52,637 bases of DNA from NCBI GenBank assembly GCA_030841035.1, contig JAVEDI010000027.1, forward strand, positions 1-52,637, written 5' to 3'. Made by a program: the position numbers and the translations under genes. This document shows, in pieces, positions 7,563 through 16,639 of this stretch (position 1 is its first letter; every line of letters begins with the position of its first letter). Origin of the DNA: Actinomycetota bacterium. GTDB lineage: Bacteria; Actinomycetota; Actinomycetes; JACCUZ01. Under the pieces are notes generated by a model. That model was not told the DNA's origin. It was given only the letters and a program-made list of their open reading frames with translations, and did not search any database.

Positions 7563-10500
7563 TCAGCCGCGGGTGATGCGCACCTCGCGGCGGCGCGCAG
7601 CCACCGTCAACGCCACGCCGATGCCCAGGAGGAGCACCGCGACCGCCAGCGCCCTGTCCATCGGCAGCGGCATGCCCGTGTGCGGCAGCAGGTTGGCCGC
7701 GGAGTCGACCTGGGTGTGCACCACCGGGGTACCACCGCTGGTGCGGCCCTGCTTGACGCCCGACACCGCTGTCACCGGCGTCTGGACCTCGTTCGAGGGC
7801 TTGCTGGCCGTCTCGCTCGACTGCACCGCGCCCGTGTTGAGGATCGTCACGGCAGGGATCGCACCGTCGGGCTGCTGAGCGGGGTGGTCGATCACGACCC
7901 GGAAGGTCACGGTCCGGCTGGTGCCCGCTGCCATTCCGCCCAGGCTCCAGGTGAGCTGGCGCGTCGTGGCGTCGTAGGCCACCGTGCAGGTGCCCGCGTC
8001 GCACGCCGCCGAGCTGGCGACGTACGTCGTGAGTCCCGAGGCCGTACCGGGCTTGTAGCCCGGGATGTAGTCGGACACCACGACGTTCGTCTGACCCGTG
8101 GCACCGCTGGCCGTGACGACCAGGCGGTAGGTCAGCGTGTCGCCGAACGTCGCGTCGCCGGTCTCGTCGACCGACTTCACGATGTTGAGGGTGCCCGGCT
8201 GGGGGGTGCCCGTCTGCACGCAGGCGGCCGGCGCCGTGTCGGTCTGCACCGTGACGGTCTCGGCAGGTCCCGCCTTGTAGGCGAGGACCAGGGCGGCAGC
8301 CGCGGGGACCGCGACGACCTCACCCGAGACGACCGTCTTGCTGGTGGCGCCGTAGGTCAGCGTCCAGACGACGTCCTGGTTCGTGCCGGCGTTCAGCCTG
8401 CCGAGCGTCACGTCCGCGCCGTCAGCCGAGCAGGCGACGGTGAACTTTCCGCTCGAGCTGACGACCGGTGGCGTGCAGGCGCCGGTCGTGGCCGTCCCTC
8501 CCGCGACGTCCGACCAGCTCCCGCCGAAGCCGTACTGCAGCCACACCTTCGTGGCGTCGGCGACGTTCGCGGCCACCAGCGTGGCGGCGTCCTTCCGGGA
8601 CGGCACGACGGTGCTGTGGGCCGCGTCGGTGCCGGTGACCAGTCGCCACTGCACACCGGTGGCGTCGTTTGCCGCCAGTGTCGCAACGACGCGGCCGGCG
8701 TTCTCGACACAGGTAGCCGAGAGTGCACCGGACGGCACACAGGTGGGCGTGGTGGCCCGGGCACCCGCGACGTCCGTCCAGCTGCCGCCGAAGCCGTACT
8801 GCAGCCACACCTTCGTGGTGTCGGCGACGTGCGAGGCCACCAGAGTGGCCTCGTCCCTGACGGATGGCACGACCGTGTCGTGCGCCGCGTCGGTGCCGGT
8901 CACCAGGCGCCACTGCACCCCGGTGGCGTCGTGCGCGTTGAGCGTCGCTGTCACCGAGCCGCCGTCCCGCACGCACTCCGTGGCCACCGAACCGGTCGGG
9001 ACGCAGGTGCCGGAGGTCACGACGGAGCCCTCGTCGACCCAGCGGCCGTTGACCCGGTACTGGAGCCAGACCTTCGTCGCGTCGTCAAGCCCCGTGGCCA
9101 CCAAGGAGCCGTCCGCCTGCTCCTGCGCGAGCACTCTCGCGTGGTTACCCCCGTCGCCGGTGACCAGGCGCCACGCGACGTACCGGTAGCTGCCGTCGTC
9201 GAGCCGCACCGCCTTGACCACTCCCGCGTCGCGATAGCAGTCGGTGACCACGTCCCCCACGGGGCTCACCGGCGCACACGCGCCGGTCGTGATGACCGAG
9301 CCCGTGTCGCTCCAGCCCCTGCCGGTATTGACCTGGAGCCACACCTTGCTGCCGTCCGCGAGGCCCTTGGCGACCAGCTTGCCGTCGTCCTCGGTGCCGA
9401 CCTCGATCAGATGGCTCCCGTCCGTGCCGGTCACCAGCCGCCACTGGACGCGCTTGTAGGTTCCCTCCTCGAGGCTGACCGCTTTCACCCGGCCCGCGTC
9501 CTCGAAGCAGTCGGTCACCAGCTGACCCGCCGGCTGCACCGGGGTGCACCTGTCGGTCGTGACGGTCGAACCCTCGTCGACCCAGCCCTTGCCGGTGTTG
9601 TACTGCAGCCAGACCTTGGTGTTGTCGCTGAGGCCGCTCGCCATGAGTGAGCCGTCCGGCGCCTGCTTGGCCATGACGACGGAGTGGTCGGCGCCGGTCC
9701 CCGTGACAAGGCGGAAGACGGTCTTGGCGAAGGTGCCCTTGTCCAGCGCGGAGGCGACGACCTTGCCCTTGTCCTGGTAACAGTTGGTCGTCAGCGTGCC
9801 CGAGGGCATCACGTCGCAGGCGTGCCCCCCGTTGCGGGCCGCGACGAGGTTCTCGGGAGTGACGACGCCGGGGTAGTTAGGGACGGCCCCGTTCTTGCCG
9901 TCGTAGCGCTTGTCGCCGAAGTACAGGTCGGTCTGGTAGTAGCAGGACGGCGCCTGCACCGAGAGGCTGCCGGAGGTCTTGTCCTTGCTGAGGGTGACCT
10001 GGTCGTGGTCGACGAAGACCTGCGTCCCACTCGTCGGCCAGCTGCCGCCGTCAGTCGCGTAGGAGTTGAGCGACACCGTCTTGGTGACACCGTCACACAG
10101 CGATCCGCCCTTGTAGGCCACCGTCGCGTGGAAGGGGTCGCCGGGTAGGTAGGCCGCGACGACGTCCTTGGTGCTGATCGAGGCGAGACAGCTCGGCGTC
10201 GGGGCACACGGCTTGTCGAAGCGGACGGTGCCTTCGACGGCCCGCTCCGAGAAGCCGTCGGACCAGGTGCCCTTCACCTTCAGAGACGCCGACTTGGCCG
10301 TTCCCGGGATGCCAAGCGAGGTCACGGTGGCCGTGGCCTTCTTGCCCAGCTGGGCCGGCAGCCCGTTGACGGTGCCGACGTCGTGACTGACGTGGTTGAC
10401 GACCTCGGTGAGGTTGTAGTCGTTGGCGATGGTCCAGGTGACGGTGTAGGTGCCGTCCGGCTGGCAGGTGCTCACTCCGGTGACGGCGTTGGCGTGCGCC

Positions 10501-10586
10501 GATGCTGCCGGCGCCACGAACACGACGCCTACGATCGCCACGCCGAGCGCCAGGATGCCGGCGCCGAGACGCTGATAGATGCCCAT
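7563..10586 (-). CDS. Repeat-containing cell-wall surface protein with LPHTG sorting signal
   Basis: A 1007-residue secreted protein. Domain order: signal peptide (1-30, APAASA), an N-terminal beta domain (about 31-127, with GTYTVTWTIANDYNLTEVV), a Cys-containing domain (about 130-262), five repeats of about 88 residues (about 264-705) and a sixth degenerate one (about 714-790). A DUF11-like beta domain follows (about 797-935, LNIVKSVDETGDATFGDTLTYRLVV). The end is LPHTG (967-971), a hydrophobic helix and the Arg-rich tail AARRREVRITRG, so sortase anchoring to peptidoglycan is expected. ATG at 10586 is chosen because it opens the signal peptide and has a G-rich purine tract upstream; the open frame extends 73 codons further without protein character. 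Ligand or role unknown; adhesion or surface-layer structure is inference. No sortase gene is in the window. Confidence 0.88.
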   Translation of the reverse strand: MGIYQRLGAGILALGVAIVGVVFVAPAASAHANAVTGVSTCQPDGTYTVTWTIANDYNLTEVVNHVSHDVGTVNGLPAQLGKKATATVTSLGIPGTAKSASLKVKGTWSDGFSERAVEGTVRFDKPCAPTPSCLASISTKDVVAAYLPGDPFHATVAYKGGSLCDGVTKTVSLNSYATDGGSWPTSGTQVFVDHDQVTLSKDKTSGSLSVQAPSCYYQTDLYFGDKRYDGKNGAVPNYPGVVTPENLVAARNGGHACDVMPSGTLTTNCYQDKGKVVASALDKGTFAKTVFRLVTGTGADHSVVMAKQAPDGSLMASGLSDNTKVWLQYNTGKGWVDEGSTVTTDRCTPVQPAGQLVTDCFEDAGRVKAVSLEEGTYKRVQWRLVTGTDGSHLIEVGTEDDGKLVAKGLADGSKVWLQVNTGRGWSDTGSVITTGACAPVSPVGDVVTDCYRDAGVVKAVRLDDGSYRYVAWRLVTGDGGNHARVLAQEQADGSLVATGLDDATKVWLQYRVNGRWVDEGSVVTSGTCVPTGSVATECVRDGGSVTATLNAHDATGVQWRLVTGTDAAHDTVVPSVRDEATLVASHVADTTKVWLQYGFGGSWTDVAGARATTPTCVPSGALSATCVENAGRVVATLAANDATGVQWRLVTGTDAAHSTVVPSRKDAATLVAANVADATKVWLQYGFGGSWSDVAGGTATTGACTPPVVSSSGKFTVACSADGADVTLGRLNAGTNQDVVWTLTYGATSKTVVSGEVVAVPAAAALVLAYKAGPAETVTVQTDTAPAACVQTGTPQPGTLNIVKSVDETGDATFGDTLTYRLVVTASGATGQTNVVVSDYIPGYKPGTASGLTTYVASSAACDAGTCTVAYDATTRQLTWSLGGMAAGTSRTVTFRVVIDHPAQQPDGAIPAVTILNTGAVQSSETASKPSNEVQTPVTAVSGVKQGRTSGGTPVVHTQVDSAANLLPHTGMPLPMDRALAVAVLLLGIGVALTVAARRREVRITRG
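8472..9797 (-). repeat. Five tandem ~88-residue coding repeats
   Basis: Within the surface protein the unit runs: Cys, (D/E)(N/D)AG.V.A, then WRLVTGT, then GSLVA.GL.D.TKVWLQ...G..W.D.G, then a second Cys. Units start near residues 264, 356, 446, 534 and 622. Units 1-3 share Y(N/V)TG(K/R)GW and a Gly/Tyr insertion (EEGTYKRVQWR). Units 4-5 share DATGVQWRLVTGTDAAH and QYGFGGSW and are nearly identical to each other. This implies at least two rounds of duplication. Each unit holds two cysteines that could form one disulphide. Confidence 0.85.
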
Positions 10587-11012
10587 TAGGTGATGGCCCC
10601 CCTCGACCTCTCCTTGTGATCCCAGGAGGACTCCCGGGACCGACAGGGGGTCGGTCTCACCACTCGCTCCCCGCGGTCGTCCCGCCCCCCCGGGCGGACC
10701 GGTGACCGTCAGCACGGCCGCGGATCGTCGCTTTCCCCTTGCACCGCCCGGCTCGCGCCGGCGGCATGACCGATGGTGCGCAGCGCCAAGGACGCTGTCA
10801 AACACACCGCGTCACCGAAGAGGCACACCATGGCCACATTTGGTTACTGACAGTGACTAGGCCATCCGAGCAGCGTCACCGATTTTGCGGGCGTTCGCGG
10901 TCTTCGCCCGATATATAGACGTTCGTCCGACCCGGAGCCGTCGGAACGCTCCCTCGGGCAAGACGCACCCGGATTTCACCCGGTCGGCACAGCGGCGGGC
11001 GACCGGGAGAGC
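10587..11012. other. Intergenic region between prfB and the surface-protein gene
   Basis: No gene is supported here. Next to the surface-protein start is a structured leader. A perfect 7-bp hairpin lies at 10638-10656 (arms GACCGAC and GTCGGTC) and a weaker one at 10621-10638. At 10796-10801 the minus strand reads TTGACA, with a poor -10 (CACCAT, 10773-10778) 17 bases downstream. This may be a promoter giving a leader of about 180 nt, but the -10 is weak. The stretch 10800-10925 is less GC-rich than its surroundings, as promoter regions often are. No known riboswitch was recognised in the leader. Confidence 0.35.
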
Positions 11013-12125
11013 TCAGGCCGAGCTCTCGCCCTGGCGCCGCCAGCGGACACCGGCCTCGATGAACGCGTCGATCTCCCCGTCCAGCACCGCTCCGGTGTTA
11101 CCCGTCTCGAAGTCGGTCCGCAGGTCCTTGACCATCTGGTAGGGGTGCAGCACGTAGGAACGCATCTGGTTGCCCCACGACCCCGAGTTGTCGCCCTTGA
11201 GGGCGTCGATCTTGGCCTGCTCCTCCTGGTGCCGGCGGGCCAGCAGCTTCGCCTGCAGGACGGTCATGGCCGATGCACGGTTCTGCAGCTGCGAGCGCTC
11301 GTTCTGGCAGGAGACGACGATGCCGGTCGGGATGTGTGTCAGCCGCACGGCCGAGTCGGTGGTGTTGACGCCCTGGCCCCCGGGACCACTGGACCGGTAG
11401 ACGTCCACCCGGATCTCGTCGTCGGGGATCTCGACGTGGTCGCTCTGCTCGACGACCGGCACCACTTCGACGCCGGCGAACGACGTCTGGCGACGCCCCT
11501 GGTTGTCGAACGGAGAGATGCGCACCAACCGGTGTGTGCCCTGCTCGACCGAGAGGGTGCCGTAGGAGTAGGGCGCCTTCACCGCGAATGTCGCCGACTT
11601 GATGCCGGCCTCCTCGGCGTAGGACGTGTCGTAGACCTCGGTCGGGTAGCCGTGCCGCTCCGCCCACCGCAGGTACATCCGCATGAGCATCTCGGCGAAG
11701 TCCGCGGCGTCGACGCCACCTGCCTCCGCGCGGATCGTGACGAGCGCGTCGCGCGCGTCGTACTCCCCCGACAGCAAGGTGCGCACCTCGAGCTCGCCGA
11801 TCGACTTGCTGATCGACGTCAGCTCCGTCGCGGCCTCGGCAAGGGTGGCCGCGTCATCCTCGCCCTCGGCCAGCTCGAAGAGAACGCCGAGGTCGTCGAG
11901 GCGACGGCGGAGCGACTGCACCCGCTCGAGCTCGCCCTGCAGGTGTGACAGGCGGCTGTTGACCTGCTGGGCGCGCTCCGGGTCGTCCCACAGGTCGGGG
12001 GCGGCCGCCTGCTCGTTGAGATCGACCAGGTCACGGTGGATCTTGTCCAGATCGAGCACCTTCTCGATGCTCGTCAAGGTCTGATCCAGCTCCTTGAGCT
12101 GCTCCGGGACGTCTGCTGCTGCCAC
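11013..12125 (-). CDS. prfB: Peptide chain release factor 2
   Basis: A 370-residue class I release factor that terminates translation at UGA and UAA. The stop-codon recognition tripeptide SPF is seen in [15 protein letters not shown]. The GGQ motif, which triggers peptidyl-tRNA hydrolysis, is in [20 protein letters not shown]. The GTG start at 12125 gives [20 protein letters not shown], the usual actinobacterial N-terminus; upstream sequence in the same frame is not protein-like. There is no internal UGA frameshift site, so expression is not controlled by the autoregulatory frameshift known from enterobacteria. It lies upstream of the surface-protein gene and ftsE. Confidence 0.97.
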   Translation of the reverse strand: MAAADVPEQLKELDQTLTSIEKVLDLDKIHRDLVDLNEQAAAPDLWDDPERAQQVNSRLSHLQGELERVQSLRRRLDDLGVLFELAEGEDDAATLAEAATELTSISKSIGELEVRTLLSGEYDARDALVTIRAEAGGVDAADFAEMLMRMYLRWAERHGYPTEVYDTSYAEEAGIKSATFAVKAPYSYGTLSVEQGTHRLVRISPFDNQGRRQTSFAGVEVVPVVEQSDHVEIPDDEIRVDVYRSSGPGGQGVNTTDSAVRLTHIPTGIVVSCQNERSQLQNRASAMTVLQAKLLARRHQEEQAKIDALKGDNSGSWGNQMRSYVLHPYQMVKDLRTDFETGNTGAVLDGEIDAFIEAGVRWRRQGESSA

Positions 12126-12399
12126 GTGGAAGGAGGGTACGCGACGGGCAGCCCGGCGCGACGGCGTCGCCGCCACACGAACGTCGCGAGGCGCCGCCCG
12201 CACGAATGACGGGGTTCCCCCTTTCGTCGCCGCGCACACTGTGGACTCCGTCACATTCGCCGTGTCGGGACCGGGTTTTGCGAGAATGCCCGGATTGATC
12301 ATGCAAGGTAGACGGGTAAGCCCCTGCCGCACGGTGCAGGGCGGCCCGCGTGGACGCCGAGTCCTGCCACCGCACGGGTGACACCTCGACATCGTCGAT

Positions 12400-12533
12400 A
12401 TGGCAGGGACGGAGAACCCAGCACGGCGGACGCCGACCACGGTCGGAGGTCCTTGGGGTGAAGCCACCACGGGTGGCGGGGCACCTTCGGCGCCCAAACC
12501 CGACAGGTCATTCTTCGCAGGCGGTCACCGAAG
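12400..12533 (+). ncRNA. c-di-AMP riboswitch (ydaO/yuaA type)
   Basis: The leader of the NlpC/P60 gene carries the conserved blocks of the ydaO class in order. They are GGGACGGAGAACCC at 12406-12419, GGGGTGAAGCC at 12455-12465, and CCCGACAGGTCA followed by CGCAGGCGG at 12499-12523. The AAGGA ribosome-binding site (12531-12535) follows directly. GGTGAC at 12377-12382 can pair with GTCACC at 12523-12528 as an outer closing stem. In actinobacteria this riboswitch class is known to control cell-wall hydrolases and resuscitation factors and to switch expression off when c-di-AMP is high. Exact ends are estimates. Confidence 0.85.
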
Positions 12534-12539
12534 GACTCC

Positions 12540-13025
12540 ATGCCCTCGCATCGCCTTGCCCCTGCGCGCCTGCTCACCATCGCCGCGCTCGTCCTCGCCC
12601 TGGCGGGCGCCATGCTCGTCGGTTCCGCCGCAGGCCCCGCGACTCCCCGCGCCTCGGCCCTCGTCAGCGCCTCGGTGGCCGATCACGCCGCCGACCTCGC
12701 CCGCAGCCGCAAGGGCTCGCCCTACAGCTACGGCGCCACCGGCCCGCACCGCTTCGACTGCTCCGGCCTGACCCGCTGGGTCTATCGCCACCTCGGCAAG
12801 CGACTCCCGCACTCCGCGGCCGCCCAGGCGCACCGGGTCAAGCACATCAAGCGCTCCCGCGCCGTGCGCGGCGACCTGGTCTTCTTCTACGGCGGTGGCG
12901 GCGTCTACCACGTCGCGATCTACGACGGAAGGGGCCAGGGCATCTGGCACGCGCCCTACCCCGGCGCGCGCGTGCGACGCGACAAGATCTGGACAAGCCG
13001 GGTGTTCTTCGGCCGGGTGCGCTGA
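12540..13025 (+). CDS. NlpC/P60 family cell-wall hydrolase
   Basis: A 161-residue exported endopeptidase. The N-terminus is a signal sequence (to about residue 40, ending PRASA), followed by a single NlpC/P60 domain. The catalytic Cys lies in RFDCSGLTRWVY, the His in VYHVAIYDG, and the third polar residue probably in IWHAP. Such enzymes cut D-Glu to diaminopimelate bonds in peptidoglycan peptides. There is no separate cell-wall binding domain. The start ATG lies 5 nt beyond AAGGA at the end of the c-di-AMP riboswitch, so its synthesis is probably tied to c-di-AMP. It is divergent from prfB. Confidence 0.93.
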   Translation: MPSHRLAPARLLTIAALVLALAGAMLVGSAAGPATPRASALVSASVADHAADLARSRKGSPYSYGATGPHRFDCSGLTRWVYRHLGKRLPHSAAAQAHRVKHIKRSRAVRGDLVFFYGGGGVYHVAIYDGRGQGIWHAPYPGARVRRDKIWTSRVFFGRVR

Positions 13026-13079
13026 GGGGCGTACCCCGGCCCGCTTACCGGCGGCGCCCTCGTCTGGTACACCGGACCC

Positions 13080-13198
13080 ATGGCGCTGTTCAGGTCCACG
13101 CGGCCGGCGAGCCTCGCGGACCGCTTCACCCGCCTGGTGCGCGACGCAAGCCGCTGCGCCGGGCGTCCGCCGACCTGGTCGCGAGCCTGAGCCGTTGA
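13080..13198 (+). pseudogene. Possible relic of a deleted gene
   Basis: An ATG at 13080 opens 36 codons with a plausible start (MALFRSTRPASLADRFTRLV), then drifts into GRPPTWSRA and stops at 13190. One frame over, the end of the same stretch reads LRRASADLVASLSR and stops at 13198, overlapping the TTG start of the next gene. This is the pattern expected if the interior of a gene was deleted, leaving its first and last codons out of frame. No family could be named. It could also be chance. Confidence 0.3.
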
Positions 13199-13776
13199 CT
13201 GACGCGTTCGCGGTGGGGCACGAGCTGGTGCTCAGCCCGGCGGACGCGCCGGTCACCGACCCGGTCACCAAGTTCGGCGGACAGCCGGTGTGGGTCGGTG
13301 AGCCGGCCTGGCCGCTGTCAGCGGAGCTCGGCGCGCCGATGCGCTTCATCGGGCAGCTGTGCGTGCCAGGAACGGCCGACAGCCCCCCGCGGATGGCCTA
13401 CCTGTTCATGACCCAGGACGACGACGCGGACGTCGAGGGGACGTGGGAGGCCGACGGGGGCGAGAACGCCCTGATCTGCCGACCGGGACAGCCCGCGCCG
13501 TTCCTGCGCACGACCGCGCAGCCGGAGGGGCCCACCGTCGGGCCCGACGTGCACGCGGCCCTGCTGCCGACCTCCGGCGCGCAGGACAGCGGCAGCCACG
13601 TCGGCGGACGCCCCGCGTGGTTGCAGGGCGACGAGACCCCGTGGGGTTTCTCGTTCCTGCTGCAGCTCGACTCGACGATGCTGCCGTTCTGGGTGAACTT
13701 CGGCGACGCCGGCATCGGCTACGCCTTCATCGACCACCGCACCGGTGAAGGCCGCTTCCTGTGGCAGAGCGCCTGA
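13195..13776 (+). CDS. DUF1963 (YwqG-like) protein
   Basis: A 193-residue protein of unknown function. The family pattern is seen in VTKFGGQPVWVGEPAWPLS, then MRFIGQLCVP and AYLFMTQDD, and late in WLQGDETPWGFSFLLQLDS. No signal peptide or membrane helix, so probably cytosolic. The TTG at 13195 is taken as start because it gives LTDAFAVGHELVLSPADAPV, the N-terminus I expect for actinobacterial members; a GTG at 13213 is the alternative. The upstream reading frame continues but encodes low-complexity Arg/Ala-rich sequence that overlaps the NlpC/P60 gene. Confidence 0.75.
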   Translation: MTDAFAVGHELVLSPADAPVTDPVTKFGGQPVWVGEPAWPLSAELGAPMRFIGQLCVPGTADSPPRMAYLFMTQDDDADVEGTWEADGGENALICRPGQPAPFLRTTAQPEGPTVGPDVHAALLPTSGAQDSGSHVGGRPAWLQGDETPWGFSFLLQLDSTMLPFWVNFGDAGIGYAFIDHRTGEGRFLWQSA

Positions 13777-13855
13777 CCGACGGTGCCGAAGTAGCCCGCG
13801 GTCCGGACGCGGTCTGCGATTTAGAACCCGCGTCCTCGGAGCCCGACGTGCGTGG

Positions 13856-14194
13856 TCACGGCGGAGGGGAGGGCCGGCGGATCGGTCCGGCGCGGCGCAG
13901 GGGGCGGTAGCGCAGCCACACCACGGCCACCACGTCGTCTGCCGGGATCGCGCCCACCAGCCACGAGTCGGTGCCCTCCTGCGGGTTGTCGCGTTCGACC
14001 CACCAGCCGTCCTCGTGCGCGAAGGCCAGCCGCTTGACCGACAGCGGCGGCCCGCCGGGCAACCGCACCACGGCCAGCCGGCCGGGGACCGGCGCAGCGC
14101 CGTAGCGCACGATCAACCGGTCACCGTCGCGCAGGGTCGGGAGCATCGAGCGACCGCGGACGACGACACGACCCACCGGTAGGCACCAGCGCAC
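13856..14194 (-). CDS. sodX: Nickel superoxide dismutase maturation protease SodX
   Basis: A 112-residue S26-type (signal-peptidase-like) protease. The catalytic Ser is in VVRGRSMLPTLRDGD and the Lys in SVKRLAF, followed by GWWVERDNPQEGTDSWLVG. No membrane helix is evident, as expected for SodX, which works in the cytosol. It trims the N-terminal leader of NiSOD so that the new His1 can bind nickel. It is divergent from sodN, 150 bp away. The GTG at 14194 is used; an in-frame GTG six codons further in would also keep the catalytic core. Confidence 0.9.
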   Translation of the reverse strand: MRWCLPVGRVVVRGRSMLPTLRDGDRLIVRYGAAPVPGRLAVVRLPGGPPLSVKRLAFAHEDGWWVERDNPQEGTDSWLVGAIPADDVVAVVWLRYRPLRRAGPIRRPSPPP

Positions 14195-14344
14195 CCGGTG
14201 ATCCTGTCGGACCCGGCACCGCTGGACGCGGCGGGGAGGGGTGGAACGGGCGGACCGACCCGCGAGTAATGTCGATCAGCGAGACCGGGCAGTGGTAGCC
14301 GCTGTGGCGCCGCGCCGGCGAAGAAGCGAAGGGACTGATGAAGC

Positions 14345-14761
14345 GTGCACCTCTTCACGGCACTGAAGAACCTTGCTGCACCGACCGAGGTGCAGGCCCA
14401 CTGCGACCTGCCCTGCGGTGTCTACGATCCCGCCCAGGCCCGCATCGAGGCGGAGTCGGTCAAGGCGATCGTCACCAAGTACCACGACAGCGACGACGAG
14501 GCGTTCAAGACCCGCGCGCTGCTCATCAAGGAGGAGCGCTCCGACCTGGTGAAGCACCACCTGTGGGTGCTGTGGACCGACTACTTCAAGCCGCCGCACT
14601 TCGAGAAGTACCCCCACCTGCACCAGCTGTTCAACGAGGCCACCAAGCTCGCCGGTGGCGGTGGCGGCACCAAGGCCAGCCTGGACGTCGCCGTGGCGCA
14701 GCAGCTGCTCGACAAGATCGCCGAGATCGACACGATCTTCTGGGAGACCAAGCAGGCCTAG
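14345..14761 (+). CDS. sodN: Nickel-type superoxide dismutase
   Basis: A 138-residue NiSOD precursor. The nickel hook HCDLPCGVYDPAQARIEAES begins at residue 19, so maturation must remove an 18-residue leader (MHLFTALKNLAAPTEVQA) to expose the His. Cys residues 2 and 6 of the mature protein are present. The four-helix body carries ALLIKEERSDLVKHHLWVLW and DYFKPPHFEKYPHLHQL, and ends IDTIFWETKQA. It converts superoxide to oxygen and peroxide as a cytosolic hexamer. The SodX protease is encoded divergently. No nickel-repressor (Nur) box could be identified in the gap. Confidence 0.97.
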   Translation: MHLFTALKNLAAPTEVQAHCDLPCGVYDPAQARIEAESVKAIVTKYHDSDDEAFKTRALLIKEERSDLVKHHLWVLWTDYFKPPHFEKYPHLHQLFNEATKLAGGGGGTKASLDVAVAQQLLDKIAEIDTIFWETKQA

Positions 14762-14801
14762 GCATCCGCCGGCCAGGCGTCGTGCGCACGGCCGGAGCAT
14801 C

Positions 14802-15515
14802 ATGAGCGTCCTCGTCGTCACCGGCACCAGCACCGGGGTCGGCAAGACGGTGGTGACCGCTGCCGTGGCGGCCCTGGCGGCCGCGCGCGGGTCACGCGTC
14901 GCGGTCGTCAAGCCGGCGCAGACCGGCATCGGTCCGGACGAGCCGGGTGACCTCGACGACGTACGTCGCCTGGCCGGGGTGACCGACCTGCACGAGCACC
15001 GCCGGCTGCGCGACCCCCTCTCGCCGGCCGCCGCCGCGCGGCACGAGGGCGTCACGCCCCTCGACCTGCACGAGAGCGCCCGGCGGGTGCGCGAGCTCGC
15101 CGCGGCGCGCGACCTCGTCGTGGTCGAGGGCGCGGGCGGGCTGCTCGTGCGCTTCGACGACGACGGGGCCACGATCGCCGACCTGGCGCGCGAGCTCCGC
15201 GCGCCGGTCCTCGTGGTCGCCGCCCCCGCACTCGGGACGCTCAACCACACCGCGTTGACCCTCGAGGCGCTCGCCTACCGGGGCCTCACCTTCGCCGGCG
15301 TCGTGCTGGGCTCCTGGCCGCGGGAGCCCGACCTCGCCTGCCGCAGCAACGTGCGCGACCTGGAGACGCTCGCCGCGCGGCCGCTCGCAGGAGCCATGCC
15401 CGAGGGCGCCGGACGCCTGGACGCCAGCGAGTTCCTGCTGGCGGCGCGCGGCGGGTTGGGCCCGTCCCTGGGTGGCGTCTGGGATGCGGCAGACTTCCGG
15501 CGTGCTCACGACTGA
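14802..15515 (+). CDS. bioD: Dethiobiotin synthase
   Basis: A 237-residue ATP-dependent dethiobiotin synthetase, which closes the ureido ring of dethiobiotin from diaminopelargonate and CO2. The P-loop is [13 protein letters not shown], followed by [10 protein letters not shown] and then [15 protein letters not shown], all diagnostic. ATG at 14802 matches the conserved start. The 3-prime end overlaps the start of bioB, so the two are probably co-transcribed and coupled. The other biotin genes bioA and bioF are not in this window. Confidence 0.95.
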   Translation: MSVLVVTGTSTGVGKTVVTAAVAALAAARGSRVAVVKPAQTGIGPDEPGDLDDVRRLAGVTDLHEHRRLRDPLSPAAAARHEGVTPLDLHESARRVRELAAARDLVVVEGAGGLLVRFDDDGATIADLARELRAPVLVVAAPALGTLNHTALTLEALAYRGLTFAGVVLGSWPREPDLACRSNVRDLETLAARPLAGAMPEGAGRLDASEFLLAARGGLGPSLGGVWDAADFRRAHD

Positions 15516-16506
15516 CGCGATCCTCGCCACGGCCCGCCGGCAAGTCCTGGAGCAGGGTCAGGGCCTGGACCGGGCGCAGCTTCTCGAGGTGCTGCGGCTG
15601 CCCGACGAGGCCGTGCCGGACCTGCTCGCACTGGCCCACGAGGCACGCCTGCACTGGTGCGGTGACGAGGTCGAGGTCGAGGGCATCGTCTCGGTCAAGA
15701 CCGGTGGCTGCCCCGAGGACTGCCACTTCTGCTCGCAGTCGGGGCTCTTCCAGTCACCGGTCCGCGCGGCCTGGCTCGACATCCCCTCGCTCGTGCAGGC
15801 AGCGGTCGAGACGGCCGCGACCGGTGCCACGGAGTTCTGCATCGTGGCAGCCGTGCGCGGGCCGGATCAGCGGCTGATGGCCCAGATGCGTGAGGGTGTG
15901 TCCGCCATCAGGGCCGCCGTGGACATCAACGTGGCGGCCTCGCTCGGCATGCTCACCCAGGGCCAGGTCGACGACCTCGTCGAGATGGGCGTGCACCGCT
16001 ACAACCACAACCTCGAGACCGCACGCTCACACTTCCCCGCCGTGGTCTCCACCCACACCTGGGAGGAGCGCTGGTCGACGCTGACCATGGTCCGCGACGC
16101 GGGCATGGAAGTCTGCTGCGGGGGCATCCTCGGCATGGGCGAGACGATCGAGCAGCGCGCCGAGTTCGCCAGCGAGCTCGCCGAGCTCGACCCGCACGAG
16201 GTGCCGCTGAACTTTCTCAACCCACGACCGGGTACGCCGTTCGGCGACCTGCCCGTGATGACCGGCACGGACGCGCTGCGCAGCATCGCCGCCTTCCGGC
16301 TCGCGCTGCCGCGCACCATCCTGCGCTACGCCGGCGGGCGGGAGATCACCCTCGGCGACCTCGGCACCCGCGACGGCATGCTGGGCGGCATCAACGCCGT
16401 CATCGTCGGGAACTACCTGACCACGCTGGGGCGTGACCCCGAGGAGGACCTCGCTCTGCTGGGCGAGCTGGGGATGCCGATCAAGGCGCTGTCGCAGACG
16501 CTCTGA
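15502..16506 (+). CDS. bioB: Biotin synthase
   Basis: A 334-residue radical SAM enzyme that inserts sulphur into dethiobiotin. The Cx3Cx2C cluster motif is in [13 protein letters not shown]. Other marks are [41 protein letters not shown] and [17 protein letters not shown] at 15502 aligns best with the starts I recall for this actinobacterial BioB subtype, giving a 14-nt overlap with bioD. An ATG at 15484 would add six residues. It belongs to the actinobacterial type that is reported to depend on an auxiliary protein; see the small gene at 19532. Confidence 0.96.
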   Translation: MLTTDAILATARRQVLEQGQGLDRAQLLEVLRLPDEAVPDLLALAHEARLHWCGDEVEVEGIVSVKTGGCPEDCHFCSQSGLFQSPVRAAWLDIPSLVQAAVETAATGATEFCIVAAVRGPDQRLMAQMREGVSAIRAAVDINVAASLGMLTQGQVDDLVEMGVHRYNHNLETARSHFPAVVSTHTWEERWSTLTMVRDAGMEVCCGGILGMGETIEQRAEFASELAELDPHEVPLNFLNPRPGTPFGDLPVMTGTDALRSIAAFRLALPRTILRYAGGREITLGDLGTRDGMLGGINAVIVGNYLTTLGRDPEEDLALLGELGMPIKALSQTL

Positions 16507-16639
16507 CGGTCCGCGCCACAAGGTCCCCCTACGCCCCGCCTCCGGCCGTCGAGCGCAAAAGCAGCGCGTCGATCTACCGAAACGGGAGGAACAGGGCTAA
16601 CCTCGCCGCCGTCGACGTTCCCTCGGTTAGGAGCCCGCC

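Noticed and set aside
10587-10805. N-terminal extension of the surface protein to 10805
   Set aside because: The extra 73 residues are Arg/Gly-rich and would place the signal peptide in the interior; ATG 10586 opens the signal peptide directly.
11900-12125. Programmed frameshift in prfB
   Set aside because: No in-frame UGA with slippery sequence was found near codon 25; the frame is continuous from GTG 12125.
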